Positions 34,725 through 43,896 are shown, counted from the stretch's first letter. The stretch: 50,485 nucleotides of DNA from Terrimicrobiaceae bacterium (GCA_028713285.1 JAQTOP010000013.1:1-50485), one strand, 5' to 3'. A program made the numbers and translations. Notes: generated by a model not told the origin, from the letters alone.

Positions 34725-35432
34725 TCACGCGCCGAGATAGGCTTCGCGCACGCGGGGGTCGGCGAGGAGTTCGGCGCTGTCGCCGGCGAGCGTGATCGTG
34801 CCGGTCTCCAGCACGGCGGCCCGGTGCGCGAGCTTGAGGGCGATGTTCGCGTTTTGCTCGACGAGGAGAATGGTGACTCCCGTTTGATTGATCTCGCGAA
34901 TGACGTGGTAGATCTCCTTCACGAGCTTGGGCGCGAGGCCCATGGAGGGCTCGTCGAGCAGGAGCGTGCGCGGGCGGCTCATCAGCGCGCGGGCGACGGC
35001 GAGCATCTGCTGCTCGCCGCCGGAGAGCGTGCCGGCGGGCTGGGTCAATCGCTCGCGCAGGCGAGGCAGGGCGGTGAGCATGCGGTCGAGATCCTCGGCG
35101 ATGGCCTTGTGGTCCCGGCGAATCCATGCGCCGAGCTTCAGATTCTCCAAAACCGTGAGGTTGCCGAAGATGCCGCGGCCTTCGGGCACATGGGCCATGC
35201 CGAGCGAGACGATGGCCTCGGCGGCAATGCCCTCCAGGTCGCGGTCGCCGAGGCGCACGCAGCCGCCGTGGCGCAGGAGGCCGGAGATGGCGCGGAGCGT
35301 GGAGGTCTTGCCCGCGCCGTTCGCGCCGATGAGCGTGAAAATCTCGCCTTCTCGCACTTCGAAGGAAAGGCCCTTCACGGCGTGGATGTCGCCGTAGGAG
35401 ACCGTGAGATTTTCGACCGTGAGCGCGCTCAT
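34725..35432 (-). CDS. livF: Branched-chain amino-acid ABC transporter ATPase LivF
   Basis: A 235-aa cytoplasmic ATPase, the second of the two that power the Liv importer. Walker A GANGAGKTS, signature LSGGEQQ, Walker B LLLDEPSMGLAP and switch His-loop EQN (EQNANIALKLA, the LivF-type variation) are present. ATG 35432 overlaps the livG stop by 4 bases; the frame stays open upstream to 36137 as a shadow of livG. It is last of five genes livK-H-M-G-F. The substrate may be a branched-chain amino acid or an amide such as urea; the gene order alone does not decide. Confidence 0.94.
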   Translation of the reverse strand: MSALTVENLTVSYGDIHAVKGLSFEVREGEIFTLIGANGAGKTSTLRAISGLLRHGGCVRLGDRDLEGIAAEAIVSLGMAHVPEGRGIFGNLTVLENLKLGAWIRRDHKAIAEDLDRMLTALPRLRERLTQPAGTLSGGEQQMLAVARALMSRPRTLLLDEPSMGLAPKLVKEIYHVIREINQTGVTILLVEQNANIALKLAHRAAVLETGTITLAGDSAELLADPRVREAYLGA

Positions 35433-36202
35433 TCGTCGTCCGCGCCTCCGAGGTAGGCTTCGATCACGCGCGGGTTCGCGCGGATTTCCTCCGGCGTGCC
35501 GTCGGCGATGGTCTGGCCGAAGTCCAGCACGGTGATGCGGTCGCAGAGGTTCATGACGAGATGCATGTGGTGCTCGATGAGAACGAGCGTGACGTCGAAC
35601 TCCCCGCGCACCCAGCGGAGGAATTCCGTGAGCGCGGCGGTCTCGCCGGTGTTGAGGCCGGCGGCGGGTTCGTCGAGCAGGAGCGCGGAGGGCTTGAGAG
35701 CGAGGGCGCGGGCGATTTCGAGCTTGCGCTGGTGGCCGTAGGGCAGGTCGCCGGCGCGGTCGTGCGCGTGCGCCAGCAGGCCGAAGGGCTCGAGCAGGCG
35801 CAGGCTCTCGTCGATGGAGCGCTGCTCGCCGCGGCCCGAGCGGGGCAGGCGGATCAATGCCTCGATCGGCGCATAGTGCAACTGCGAGTCGAAGGCGATT
35901 CGCACGTTGTCCAGCACGGTGAGCTCCTTGCAGAGCCGAATGTTTTGGAACGTGCGGCCGATGCCCTTGAGCGCGATGCGGCCCGGGCGCAGGCCGGCGA
36001 TGGATTCCCCCCGGAAGCGGATGGCGCCTTCCGTCGGCTTGTAAATTCCGGTGATGAGATTGAAGAGCGTGGTCTTGCCAGCTCCATTCGGGCCGATGAT
36101 GCCGTGGGTGTGGCCGGTCTCGACGGCGACGCTGCAATCGGAGATCGCGCAGAGGCCGCCGAAGCGCTTGGTGACGTGTTGGATTTCCAGCAGGGCGCTC
36201 AT
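35429..36202 (-). CDS. livG: Branched-chain amino-acid ABC transporter ATPase LivG
   Basis: A 257-aa ATPase with Walker A GPNGAGKTT, IGRTFQNIRLCKELTV (typical LivG Q-loop), signature LPYGHQRKLEIARAL (LSGGQ replaced by the LivG form PYGHQR), Walker B LLLDEPAAGLN and EHHMHLVM. The C-terminus IRANPRVIEAYLGG is the family tail. Its start ATG 36202 overlaps the livM stop by 4 bases and its stop overlaps livF by 4. Confidence 0.94.
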   Translation of the reverse strand: MSALLEIQHVTKRFGGLCAISDCSVAVETGHTHGIIGPNGAGKTTLFNLITGIYKPTEGAIRFRGESIAGLRPGRIALKGIGRTFQNIRLCKELTVLDNVRIAFDSQLHYAPIEALIRLPRSGRGEQRSIDESLRLLEPFGLLAHAHDRAGDLPYGHQRKLEIARALALKPSALLLDEPAAGLNTGETAALTEFLRWVRGEFDVTLVLIEHHMHLVMNLCDRITVLDFGQTIADGTPEEIRANPRVIEAYLGGADDE

Positions 36203-37179
36203 GGCTTTTTGTAAAGCTCGCGTTTGATCAACAGCTCGCGCCTTGGAAGGAACCACGGGAGTTCGCGCAGGCCCATGATGCCGCGAGGGCGGAAGAGCAT
36301 GAGCAGCACGAGAATGAGCGGCAGGATGACGAGGCGCCAGTAGCCGAGCGGCTGGAGCGCCTGCGACAGGAACGTAAAGATCGTCGCGCCGAGGATCGAA
36401 CCTGCGAGCGAGCCGATGCCGCCGAGGTAAACCATCACGAGAATCTCGGTGGATTTCAAAATGTCGAACTGGCCGGGGTTGATGAAGAACGTCGCGTGGG
36501 CGGAGAGCGCGCCGGCGACGCCGCCGAAGAAGGACGACACGACGAACGCGAGAATCTTCGCCTCGCGCACCCGCACGCCCATGGCGTTGGCGGCGATTTC
36601 GTCCTCGCGGATCGCGATGACCGCGCGTCCGAACTTGGAATAAACGAGGTTGCGGATGATCCAGATCGTCGCGACGACGGCGGCGAAGACCCATGGCAGC
36701 GTGGTGAGCGGGGCGGTGGTGATGCCGCGCGGGCCGCCGACGTAGGGCAGGTTTTCCCACGTGGATTTCACGATCATGAGAAACGCCAGCGTGATGATCG
36801 CGAGGTAATCGCCGCGCGTCTTGAAGGACAGCAGCGCGAGGAAAAAGCCGATGACGGCGGCGACCGCTCCGCCAAAGAGCACGGCGGGAAGGAAGGCGGC
36901 GGGCGTGGCCGGAAGCCACTTCGTCGTGAAGATCGCGGCGGAGTAGGCGCCGAGGCTCATGAATCCGGCGTGGCCCACCGAGAACTCGCCCATGTAGCCA
37001 TTCACGAGGTTGAGGCTCGCGCAGAGGATGATGTTGATGCCGACGGTGATCAGCACGAACTGCGTGTAGCCGTTCAGGATCGGCAGATACTGGGCCGCGA
37101 CGGTGAACGCGAAGCCGGCGGCGATGAGCACGGGCAGGGGCCATCGTGCAATGGCGGCGGCGGCGAGGAAGGGCTTCAT
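36199..37179 (-). CDS. livM: Branched-chain amino-acid ABC transporter permease LivM
   Basis: A 326-aa inner-membrane permease with about nine helices, including LVNGYMGEFSVGHAGFMSLGAY and REDEIAANAMGVRV, the coupling helix typical of LivM. The start is ATG 37179, overlapping the livH stop by 4 bases; a longer open frame upstream is a shadow. It pairs with LivH to form the channel. Confidence 0.94.
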   Translation of the reverse strand: MKPFLAAAAIARWPLPVLIAAGFAFTVAAQYLPILNGYTQFVLITVGINIILCASLNLVNGYMGEFSVGHAGFMSLGAYSAAIFTTKWLPATPAAFLPAVLFGGAVAAVIGFFLALLSFKTRGDYLAIITLAFLMIVKSTWENLPYVGGPRGITTAPLTTLPWVFAAVVATIWIIRNLVYSKFGRAVIAIREDEIAANAMGVRVREAKILAFVVSSFFGGVAGALSAHATFFINPGQFDILKSTEILVMVYLGGIGSLAGSILGATIFTFLSQALQPLGYWRLVILPLILVLLMLFRPRGIMGLRELPWFLPRRELLIKRELYKKP

Positions 37180-38096
37180 ACCTTCTGATTCGGAGCGCGG
37201 CCAAGCAGGCCGTAGGGCTTGAAAATGAGGATGACGAGCAGCAGCGAGTAGGAGATGAGGTCGCGATAGGTCGAGGGCAGGAATGCCACGACCATGATCT
37301 CGACGCCGCCGAGAATGAAGCCGCCGAGCACCGCGCCGCGCACGCTGCCGATGCCGCCGATGACGGCCGCGATGAATGCCTTCCATCCAACGAGCACTCC
37401 CATCGAGGGCGCGATCACCGGATAGGCGAGGCCGTAGAGCATGCCCGCCGCGCCGCCCAGGCCCGCGCCGATGAGGAACGTAAGAGAGATGATGCGGTCC
37501 GCCGGCACGCCCATCAGCGGCACGGTGCGGGCGTCGAACGCGATTGCGCGCATGGCGATGCCGTAGCGGGTTTTGTAAATGAAGAAGTCGAGGCCGAGCA
37601 TCAGCGCGACCGAGATGCCGATGATGAGAAGCTGGAGCGTCGAGATCGTGAGGCCGGCGACCTGATAGCTCGTGCTGGTGAAAAGCGCCGGCATGCGCTG
37701 GGCGTAGGGGAAGTTCACCAGCGTGAGGTTCTCGATCACGAGGCCGCAGCCGAGCGCGGTGATGATGGCCGAGACGCGGGGACCGCCGCGCAGCGGGCGA
37801 TAGGCAACGCGCTCGATCAACGCGCCGAGCAGGCCGATGAGCAGGATCACGAGCAGGAGGATGACGACGAATGGCAGCGGGAGAAACGCCGCGATGAGCA
37901 GGCAGGCGAAGGCGCCGAGCATGAAGAGATCACCGTGGGCGAAATTGATCATGGTCAGCACGCCATAGACCATGCTGTAGCCGAGCGCGATGAGCGCGTA
38001 GATGGAGCCCAACTGGAGGGCGTTGATGGATTGCTGGGCGAGATAAAACGCCCAGCCCGAAAAAGCGGAGGATGCGGCGGCGGCTGCGAGGATCAC
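37176..38096 (-). CDS. livH: Branched-chain amino-acid ABC transporter permease LivH
   Basis: A 306-aa permease with about eight helices. QLGSIYALIALGYSMVYGVLTMINFAHGDLFMLGAF and the coupling motif MRAIAFDARTVPLMGV fit LivH. It starts with GTG at 38096, which overlaps the livK stop by 4 bases (GTGA), and it overlaps livM at the other end. The GTG start rests on that overlap and on the hydrophobic segment beginning soon after. Confidence 0.93.
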   Translation of the reverse strand: MILAAAAASSAFSGWAFYLAQQSINALQLGSIYALIALGYSMVYGVLTMINFAHGDLFMLGAFACLLIAAFLPLPFVVILLLVILLIGLLGALIERVAYRPLRGGPRVSAIITALGCGLVIENLTLVNFPYAQRMPALFTSTSYQVAGLTISTLQLLIIGISVALMLGLDFFIYKTRYGIAMRAIAFDARTVPLMGVPADRIISLTFLIGAGLGGAAGMLYGLAYPVIAPSMGVLVGWKAFIAAVIGGIGSVRGAVLGGFILGGVEIMVVAFLPSTYRDLISYSLLLVILIFKPYGLLGRAPNQKV

Positions 38097-39253
38097 GGCT
38101 GCGCGTTGGCCACCCAGACGAACTTGCCGTCCTTGATCTGCAGGACGACCGCGCTCTTGAGCGGATCGCCGCTCGGGGGCTGGAACTTCATCGTTCCGGT
38201 GACGCCGTCATATTTCGCGATCTTCGAGAGCGCGTCGCGGATGGCCTCGCGGTCGAGCTTGCCGGCTTGTTTGATCGCTTCGACAAGGAGACCGAAGGCG
38301 TCGTAGGTGAGCGCGGCGACGTCGTCCGGCGGCTGGCCGTATTTGGCCTGGTAGTCGGTCATGAATTTCTGCGCGACGGGCGTGGCGATCTGCGTGGAAT
38401 AGTGGTTGCAGAAAAACGAGCCGTCGATATCCGCTCCGCCGAGCTTGATGATCTCGGGCGAACTCCAGGCGTCGCTGCCGACGAACTGCGCGGTGATGCC
38501 GAGCCGGCGCGCCTGCTGCGCGATGAGCGGCACGTCATTGTAGTAGGCGGGCAGGAAGATGACCTCGGGATTCGTGGCCTTGATTTTCGTGAGCTGGGCG
38601 GAGAAGTCGCGGTCGCCCGTGGTGTAGGTCTCGAAGCCGACGATCTGGCCGCCGTTCGCCTCGAAGGTCTGCCGGAAGAGCGTGGCCTGGCCGTTCGGCG
38701 CCTCGCTCGCGACGTCGTAGAGGACGGCCGCGGTTTTCGCCTTGAGGTTGTTCAGAACGAATTTCGCGAGCACCCCGGCCTGGAAGTTGTCCGTGAAACA
38801 GGCGCGGAAGACGTAGGCCTTCGGCTTGCCGGTGATCGCGTCGAGCGTCGTCTTCGGATTCGTGGACCACGGCGAGATCATCGGGCACTTGAGCGACTCG
38901 GCGATCTCGGAGGCCGGGATGGCGCAGGCGCTGGCGTCCGGCCCGATCATGGCAACGACGTTTTCCTGCGCGATGAGGCGCTGGGCGATGGCGGCGGCCT
39001 GGTCGGCCTTCGCGCCGTTGTCGCCGACGGCGAGCTTGAGGGGCAGCTTCTTGCCGCCGACGTCGATGCCGCCGGCGGCATTGATCTGGCTCGCGAAAAG
39101 CTCCGCGGCGTTTTTCGAGGAGGCGCCGACGGCAGGCATCTCGCCGGTGAGTTCGGTATTGAGTCCGACCTTGACTGAGGGCCCGCCGCCCTCGCCGCAA
39201 CCGGTGAGCGCCGCGATTGCCAGACCTGCCGTGATGAGATGGGAAAATTTCAT
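38093..39253 (-). CDS. livK: Branched-chain amino-acid-type substrate-binding lipoprotein LivK-like
   Basis: A 386-aa type I periplasmic binding protein from ATG 39253; a start at 39277 adds eight residues. The signal peptide ends in a lipobox (LAIAALTGC), so it is probably a lipoprotein. VGLNTELTGEMPAVGASSKNAAEL, AMIGPDASACA and FLPAYYNDVPLIAQQARRLGI fit the family, which binds amino acids, amides or urea. It is first of the liv operon, so regulation probably acts just upstream, where I see no clear operator. Confidence 0.9.
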   Translation of the reverse strand: MKFSHLITAGLAIAALTGCGEGGGPSVKVGLNTELTGEMPAVGASSKNAAELFASQINAAGGIDVGGKKLPLKLAVGDNGAKADQAAAIAQRLIAQENVVAMIGPDASACAIPASEIAESLKCPMISPWSTNPKTTLDAITGKPKAYVFRACFTDNFQAGVLAKFVLNNLKAKTAAVLYDVASEAPNGQATLFRQTFEANGGQIVGFETYTTGDRDFSAQLTKIKATNPEVIFLPAYYNDVPLIAQQARRLGITAQFVGSDAWSSPEIIKLGGADIDGSFFCNHYSTQIATPVAQKFMTDYQAKYGQPPDDVAALTYDAFGLLVEAIKQAGKLDREAIRDALSKIAKYDGVTGTMKFQPPSGDPLKSAVVLQIKDGKFVWVANAQP

Positions 39254-39307
39254 GGGAACCCGCATGGAATGAGGCATCGCGAACCGGGTGACAAGCCGGG
39301 TTTTCGC

Positions 39308-41002
39308 CTACACGCGGAAGATTGCGCCGAGTTTTCTGCCGAGGATGACGCTCGCGCCGAGGATCGTCACGCCGAGGAAGCCCATCGCCCACACGCCCAG
39401 CGCGCTCGCGATGAACCGGCCGTCGCCGAGGAGTTGGTAAAGTTCGTAAATCGCCTTCGTGATTGGGAAATCCTGCTGCTTCTGTGCGAGGATGAGGCTG
39501 TCGCTCACCTCGAGCATCGCGAAGCTGAAGGCAAGCAGGCCGCCGGCCATGAGGTTCGCCGCGATGAGCGGGAGCGTGATCTTGCGCAGGGCGCGAAAGG
39601 GCGGGCAGCCGAGGTTTTGCGCGGCCTCCTCGAGGGTGACGCTCGTTTGCTGGAACCCGGCGGCGGCGCTGCGAACCACGTAGGGCAGGCGGCGCACGCT
39701 GTAGGCGATCACGAGGATCATGAGGGGATCGATGGCGGGGTTCATGAACGCGAAAAGTTTGCCGGGCTGGGTCATCGCGAGATAGCCGAAGGCCAGCACG
39801 AGGCCGGGCACGGCGAGCGGCAGCATGGCCATCGCGTCGAGCAGTTCGCGTCCGGGCAGGCGGGTCCGGGTGACCACGTAGGCGATGCCGACGCCGAGCA
39901 CGAGATCGACGAGAGTGGCCAGCGAGGCGTATTTGAGGCTGTTCTGAATCGACGGGAGCGTGAGGTCGTGGCCGAGCGCGGCGCGGAAGTGGTCGAGCGT
40001 CCAGCCATCCGGCAGAATCGTGCCATACCAGTCCCGGGAGAACGCGACGAGCACCACGCCGATGTGCGGCAGCACCGCGAGAAACGTGACGCATGCGAAG
40101 AACGCCGTGCAGGCCCATGCGGGCAGCGGCGCAATCGCGCGAGGGCCGCCCTGGCTGGTGGCCTTGGCCATCATGGCATGGCTGGCGCGCCCGAAGAGCA
40201 TCTTGCTGAGGGCGTAGAGCACGACCGTGGAGACGAGCATCACGGCGACGAGCGCGAAGGGAAACGGATTGCCGCCGATGTCCTTGAGCCCGCTGAAAAT
40301 CTGCACCGACGTGACGCGCTGGTAGTCGAACATGAGCGGCACGCCGAGTTCCGTGAAAGCCCAGATGAAGACGATGGTGCCGCCGGCGAAGAGGCCGGGC
40401 ATGATGAGCGGGAGCGTGATTTTTCGGAACTTCCGCAGGCCGGTGCAGCCGAGGTTCTCGGCGGCCTCCTCCATCGCAGGATCGACGTTCGCGAGGGCGG
40501 CGACGAGGTTGAGATAAAGGATCGGATAAAGGTGCAGGGCGTTCATCACGACGACGCCGCCGAGGCGGCTGGCGCCAAGCCAGTCGATGGGGTGGGCTGG
40601 ATTTTCCAAGCCGAGCGAGGCAAGCAGGGCGTTGAGCGCGCCCTCCTGGCCGAGGATTTGTTTCACGCCGATCGCGCCGACGAACGGCGGCAGGATCATC
40701 GGAACGAGGATGAGCGCGGAAAAAAGATTTTTAGCCGGGAAAAGAAACCGGTCGGTAAGAAAGGCGAGCGGCAGGGCGATGGCGAGGGTGAGCGCGGTGC
40801 TGAACACGGCCATCTGCACGGAGTTCCACAGCCCTTCGAGGTAAATGGGATTGCGAAAAACCTCGACGAGGTAGGCGGGGGTAAAGCCGCCGCCTGGCTG
40901 GCGAAACGCACCGCTGAGCGTCTCGCCGATGGGCAGCGCGAAAAAGAAAAGGAAGAAAAGCGCGGTGAGCGCGAAGACGACGTGGGAGATCGGGCGGCTC
41001 AT
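39308..41002 (-). CDS. ABC transporter permease, fused two-domain iron(III)/phosphonate type
   Basis: A 564-aa inner-membrane protein with about twelve helices and two copies of the coupling motif (EEAAENLGCTGLRKFRKITLP in the first half, EEAAQNLGCPPFRALRKITLP in the second). This is the fused permease of FbpB/AfuB and the 2-aminoethylphosphonate (PhnV-like) group. It lies downstream of the binding protein and ATPase on the same strand, with 170 bases of remnant DNA in between. Iron, phosphonate or a small organic ligand are possible. Confidence 0.88.
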   Translation of the reverse strand: MSRPISHVVFALTALFFLFFFALPIGETLSGAFRQPGGGFTPAYLVEVFRNPIYLEGLWNSVQMAVFSTALTLAIALPLAFLTDRFLFPAKNLFSALILVPMILPPFVGAIGVKQILGQEGALNALLASLGLENPAHPIDWLGASRLGGVVVMNALHLYPILYLNLVAALANVDPAMEEAAENLGCTGLRKFRKITLPLIMPGLFAGGTIVFIWAFTELGVPLMFDYQRVTSVQIFSGLKDIGGNPFPFALVAVMLVSTVVLYALSKMLFGRASHAMMAKATSQGGPRAIAPLPAWACTAFFACVTFLAVLPHIGVVLVAFSRDWYGTILPDGWTLDHFRAALGHDLTLPSIQNSLKYASLATLVDLVLGVGIAYVVTRTRLPGRELLDAMAMLPLAVPGLVLAFGYLAMTQPGKLFAFMNPAIDPLMILVIAYSVRRLPYVVRSAAAGFQQTSVTLEEAAQNLGCPPFRALRKITLPLIAANLMAGGLLAFSFAMLEVSDSLILAQKQQDFPITKAIYELYQLLGDGRFIASALGVWAMGFLGVTILGASVILGRKLGAIFRV

Positions 41003-41022
41003 GGATAACGAATCTCACGCAG

Positions 41023-41046
41023 AGGCGCGGAGGCGCGGAGGCGCGG
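41023..41046. repeat. Short tandem repeat, three copies of AGGCGCGG
   Basis: Three exact 8-base units, AGGCGCGG, followed by AGAG. Such GC-rich CTCCGCGCCTCTGCG-type strings lie beside GxxExxY genes in related genomes, as I recall, and here they touch the GxxExxY remnant. Confidence 0.8.
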
Positions 41047-41160
41047 AGAGTTGATGACGCGGACAATGCCGTCCCTTGGGAGTGGCGCGCCGGAGTTGAT
41101 GAGGAGACCGAGTCGGAAGTCCAGGAGGCGTAGATAGGTAAGCAACTGCTTGCTGTGGAC
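41047..41160 (-). pseudogene. Remnant of a GxxExxY-family protein gene (C-terminal fragment)
   Basis: Reading the minus strand from 41160, the frame gives VHSKQLLTYLRLLDFRLG, then LLINSGAPLPRDGIVRVIN. This is very like the C-terminal end of GxxExxY proteins (QLLTYLRL..., GLLINFG, GIVRVVN), a small family of unknown function, widespread and mobile-looking in Verrucomicrobia and Planctomycetes. There is no upstream body, so only the last 38 or so residues survive. It lies inside an ABC importer operon, between binding protein and permease. Confidence 0.7.
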
Positions 41161-41172
41161 CGACGCGATCAC

Positions 41173-42750
41173 TCATTTCCCCTCCTTTGCGAGCTGCTCC
41201 GCGTGGTGGTATTGCGTGCGGAAATGGTCGCCGAGCCGGCGGGCGAGCTGGACTTCCTCGAGCGGGGTCGAGCCCTTCAAGGCCGGGCGGATACCTTCCT
41301 TCGCGGCGGCGTAGTCGATGGCGGAGACGTCGTTGAACGCCGCGGTGGCGGCGGGCGGAAAACCGGCGGCGATGAGCGCCTGCCAGGCGGCGGCCTGTTC
41401 GTCGTGCGAGTCGATGCAACTGACGCGAATGATAAAGCGGAGCGCGGAGAAGAGCGGGCCCGTCCATGCTTCGTGGTAGCTGAAGGATGCAGCTTCCTCG
41501 TAGGGGCGGGCGCCCGGGTCGGAGCGGAGGGCCGTGAACTCCGGCGCGTAAAGTTCCTTGCGCACGGGCAGGCGGCGCAGGGCGTAGCGGACGGGACCGC
41601 CGGGCGCGCCGACCTGGAAGTTCCAGAGCTTCTGCCCATCGATCGACAAGACGAACGCGATGAACTCGCGGGCGAGCGCGGCGTGGGGCGCGCCGCGCAG
41701 CATGCCGATGGGATCGACGCCGACGGACGAGCCGCCGAGCGGCGTGAAGTATTGGAGGCGCGACGGCCGGTCGCCGATTTTCACCGACTCGCTTTGGAAT
41801 CGCCCGTAGAAGTCGATGCACATGCCGATGGCGGCGTCGCCGAGAGACACGTCGAGCGGGACCTTCGGAGCGGCGTCGGCGAAGTAGCGCGAGTTTGCGG
41901 AGGCTTTGAGCAGGAGCTGGAGGCCGCGCGTCCAGCCTGCGGCGAGCGCGGCGTCCGTCGCCGGGGCCGCGCCGACGACCTGCTGCATCTGCTGCTGGAT
42001 GACCATTTCGAATGCCTTCGCAATCGAGCCGCTTTTCGTCGGGTCGGCGAGGGCGACCTGCCGGGCGAATTTTGGGTCCGTGAGGTCGTTCCAGCTTGCG
42101 GGCAGCTCGGAGACGCCGAGACGGCGGAGCGAGTCGGAGTTGTAGCAAATTCCAAACGCGGAGAGGCAGGTGCCGATCCAGCGGCCGGCGGGATCGTAGT
42201 AGGGTTCGCCCGAAACGGAGATAGGAATGCTCGCGTCGGTGAACCAATCGCGGTGCGCGGTGAGAATGCCGCAATCGACGAGCGTGCCCGCTTTTGCCTG
42301 CGCGATGAAATCGAATGCGCCGCCGCCGAAGAAGAGGTCGATGCCGATGCCGGCGTTCGATGCAAGGAATGCCTGGCGCTCGGCCTGCCCAGGGGCGTCG
42401 GGCTTGAGCGAGCCGTTCGCGTAACCGGCGGCGGCTTCGGAGGTCCACGGCCGACCGGCGGCGGTCCATTCGCGTTTGAAGGCGTTGTAATATTCGCCCT
42501 GGAGATAGCGGGCGATTTCGCTGGTGCCGCCCACGCTGCGCCAGTCGATCCGCACGGTGCGCCCGGTCCGCGCGAAGTGGTATGCGGCGAAGGCGCGGCT
42601 GAATTCGTAGCGGATGGCCTCGTTGTGCGGGCTGATGATGACGAGCGTGTCGTCCGCGCTGGCGAGCAGGCTGCGCTTCGGCTTGAGCGCGAAGGGCACG
42701 CCGACCACGACCGCGAGCACGGCGAGGATGACGAGCAGGCGCCCGGTCAT
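41173..42750 (-). CDS. ABC transporter substrate-binding protein, long form
   Basis: A 525-aa extracytoplasmic binding protein starting at ATG 42750, which overlaps the ATPase stop by 4 bases (ATGA); the open frame above it, up to 44193, is a shadow. The first helix (about 3-21, LLVILAVLAVVVGVPFAL) lacks a clear cleavage site and may stay as an anchor. LVIISPHNEAIRYEFSRAF and RVDWRSVGGTSEIARYL-type segments resemble iron(III)-type binding proteins, but typical members are about 340 aa, so there is a sizeable C-terminal extension (RFIIRVSCIDSHDEQ onward). Substrate unknown. Confidence 0.82.
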   Translation of the reverse strand: MTGRLLVILAVLAVVVGVPFALKPKRSLLASADDTLVIISPHNEAIRYEFSRAFAAYHFARTGRTVRIDWRSVGGTSEIARYLQGEYYNAFKREWTAAGRPWTSEAAAGYANGSLKPDAPGQAERQAFLASNAGIGIDLFFGGGAFDFIAQAKAGTLVDCGILTAHRDWFTDASIPISVSGEPYYDPAGRWIGTCLSAFGICYNSDSLRRLGVSELPASWNDLTDPKFARQVALADPTKSGSIAKAFEMVIQQQMQQVVGAAPATDAALAAGWTRGLQLLLKASANSRYFADAAPKVPLDVSLGDAAIGMCIDFYGRFQSESVKIGDRPSRLQYFTPLGGSSVGVDPIGMLRGAPHAALAREFIAFVLSIDGQKLWNFQVGAPGGPVRYALRRLPVRKELYAPEFTALRSDPGARPYEEAASFSYHEAWTGPLFSALRFIIRVSCIDSHDEQAAAWQALIAAGFPPAATAAFNDVSAIDYAAAKEGIRPALKGSTPLEEVQLARRLGDHFRTQYHHAEQLAKEGK

Positions 42751-43817
42751 TTGCGCAGGATGACGACGTCGTCCGGGTCGGCGGTCGCGTAGAGTTCGCG
42801 ATCCTGCGGGCGGCGGGCGAGGTCGGGGTTGAGTTCGAGAATTTTCAGCGAGGCGGCGGGGGTGTCGAATTGATACTGCGCGACTTCGCCGAGGTAGATC
42901 GATTCGCCGATGCGGCCGGCGGCGGCGTTGCGCGTGGGACGGGCCGTCTCGATGCGCCAGCATTCGGGACGGACGGAGAGCGTGGCGGATTCGCCGGGCT
43001 TCGGCTGCCAGCCGGGATCGGAAACAATTCCGTCGAACACGCCGAGCGGCGTTTCGACGCGGGCCGAGCCCGGCTGGGATTCGAGGATTTTTCCCTCGAT
43101 GAAATTCGTCTCGCCGATGAAGTCGGCGACGGTCTTCGATTGCGGGCGGCGATAGACGGCCTGCGGGCCGCCGATCTGTGCGATGCGCCCGCCATCGAGG
43201 ATCGCCATGCGGTCGGAGATGGAGAGCGCCTCCTTCTGGTCGTGAGTGACGTAGATCGCGGTGAGGCCGTATTCCTTGCACACCCGGCGAATTTCGATGC
43301 GCATTTCGAGGCGAAGTTTCGCGTCGAGATTCGAGAGCGGCTCGTCGAGCAGAAGGGCGCGCGGGCGGATGACGAGCGCGCGGGCGAGGGCGACGCGTTG
43401 CTGCTGGCCGCCCGAGAGCTGGGCGATCCTGCGCGCGGCGTAGGGCGCCATCTTGACGGACTCGAGGGCCGAGGCGACCCGCCCGGTGATCTCGGCCCGC
43501 GGGATCTTGCGCTCGACGAGGCCGAAGCCGACGTTTTGCGCGACGGTGAGGTGGGGCCAGAGGGCGTAGCTCTGGAACATCATGCCGGTGTTTCGCTTGT
43601 GCGGCGGGAGGCGCGTGACGTCGTCCTCGCCGAAGAGGATGCGACCGCTGTCGGGAATGTAAAATCCGGCGATGTTGCGCAGGAGCGTCGTCTTGCCGCA
43701 GCCGCTCGGGCCGAGAAGGAAGAAGATCTCGCCGGGCTCGATGCGAAAGGTGACGCCGTTCAGCGCGACATTTTCGTCGAACTTCTTCACCAGGTTTTCC
43801 ACCGAGATCGAGATCAT
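42747..43817 (-). CDS. ABC transporter ATPase (FbpC/PotA type)
   Basis: A 356-aa ATPase with Walker A GPSGCGKTT, Q-loop FQSYALWPHLTV, signature LSGGQQQRVALARAL, Walker B LLLDEPLSNLDAK, switch His in VTHDQKEA and a C-terminal TOBE-like domain (RPECWRIETARP onward). It is first in the importer operon, ahead of the binding protein and fused permease, and diverges from the histidine-kinase gene across a 90-base gap that holds an 18-base palindrome. Confidence 0.92.
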   Translation of the reverse strand: MISISVENLVKKFDENVALNGVTFRIEPGEIFFLLGPSGCGKTTLLRNIAGFYIPDSGRILFGEDDVTRLPPHKRNTGMMFQSYALWPHLTVAQNVGFGLVERKIPRAEITGRVASALESVKMAPYAARRIAQLSGGQQQRVALARALVIRPRALLLDEPLSNLDAKLRLEMRIEIRRVCKEYGLTAIYVTHDQKEALSISDRMAILDGGRIAQIGGPQAVYRRPQSKTVADFIGETNFIEGKILESQPGSARVETPLGVFDGIVSDPGWQPKPGESATLSVRPECWRIETARPTRNAAAGRIGESIYLGEVAQYQFDTPAASLKILELNPDLARRPQDRELYATADPDDVVILRK

Positions 43818-43878
43818 CGCGCGACGGCTTGCGTAGAGAGTTCGGCTTCGCCGCGCAATCCAAAGAACCGGGGAGATT

Positions 43879-43896
43879 TGTTACGACCGGGTAACA
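43879..43896. promoter_or_regulatory. 18-bp palindrome TGTTAC-N6-GTAACA between ABC importer and histidine kinase
   Basis: Perfect six-base arms, TGTTAC (43879-43884) and GTAACA (43891-43896), around GACCGG. It lies in the only divergent control region for the importer (start 43817) and the kinase (43907 or later). The size suits a dimeric helix-turn-helix repressor, but no such gene is next to it. Confidence 0.45.

Noticed and set aside
39239-41008. Plus-strand 589-codon frame opposite the fused permease
   Set aside because: Glu/Arg/His-rich shadow of a membrane protein.
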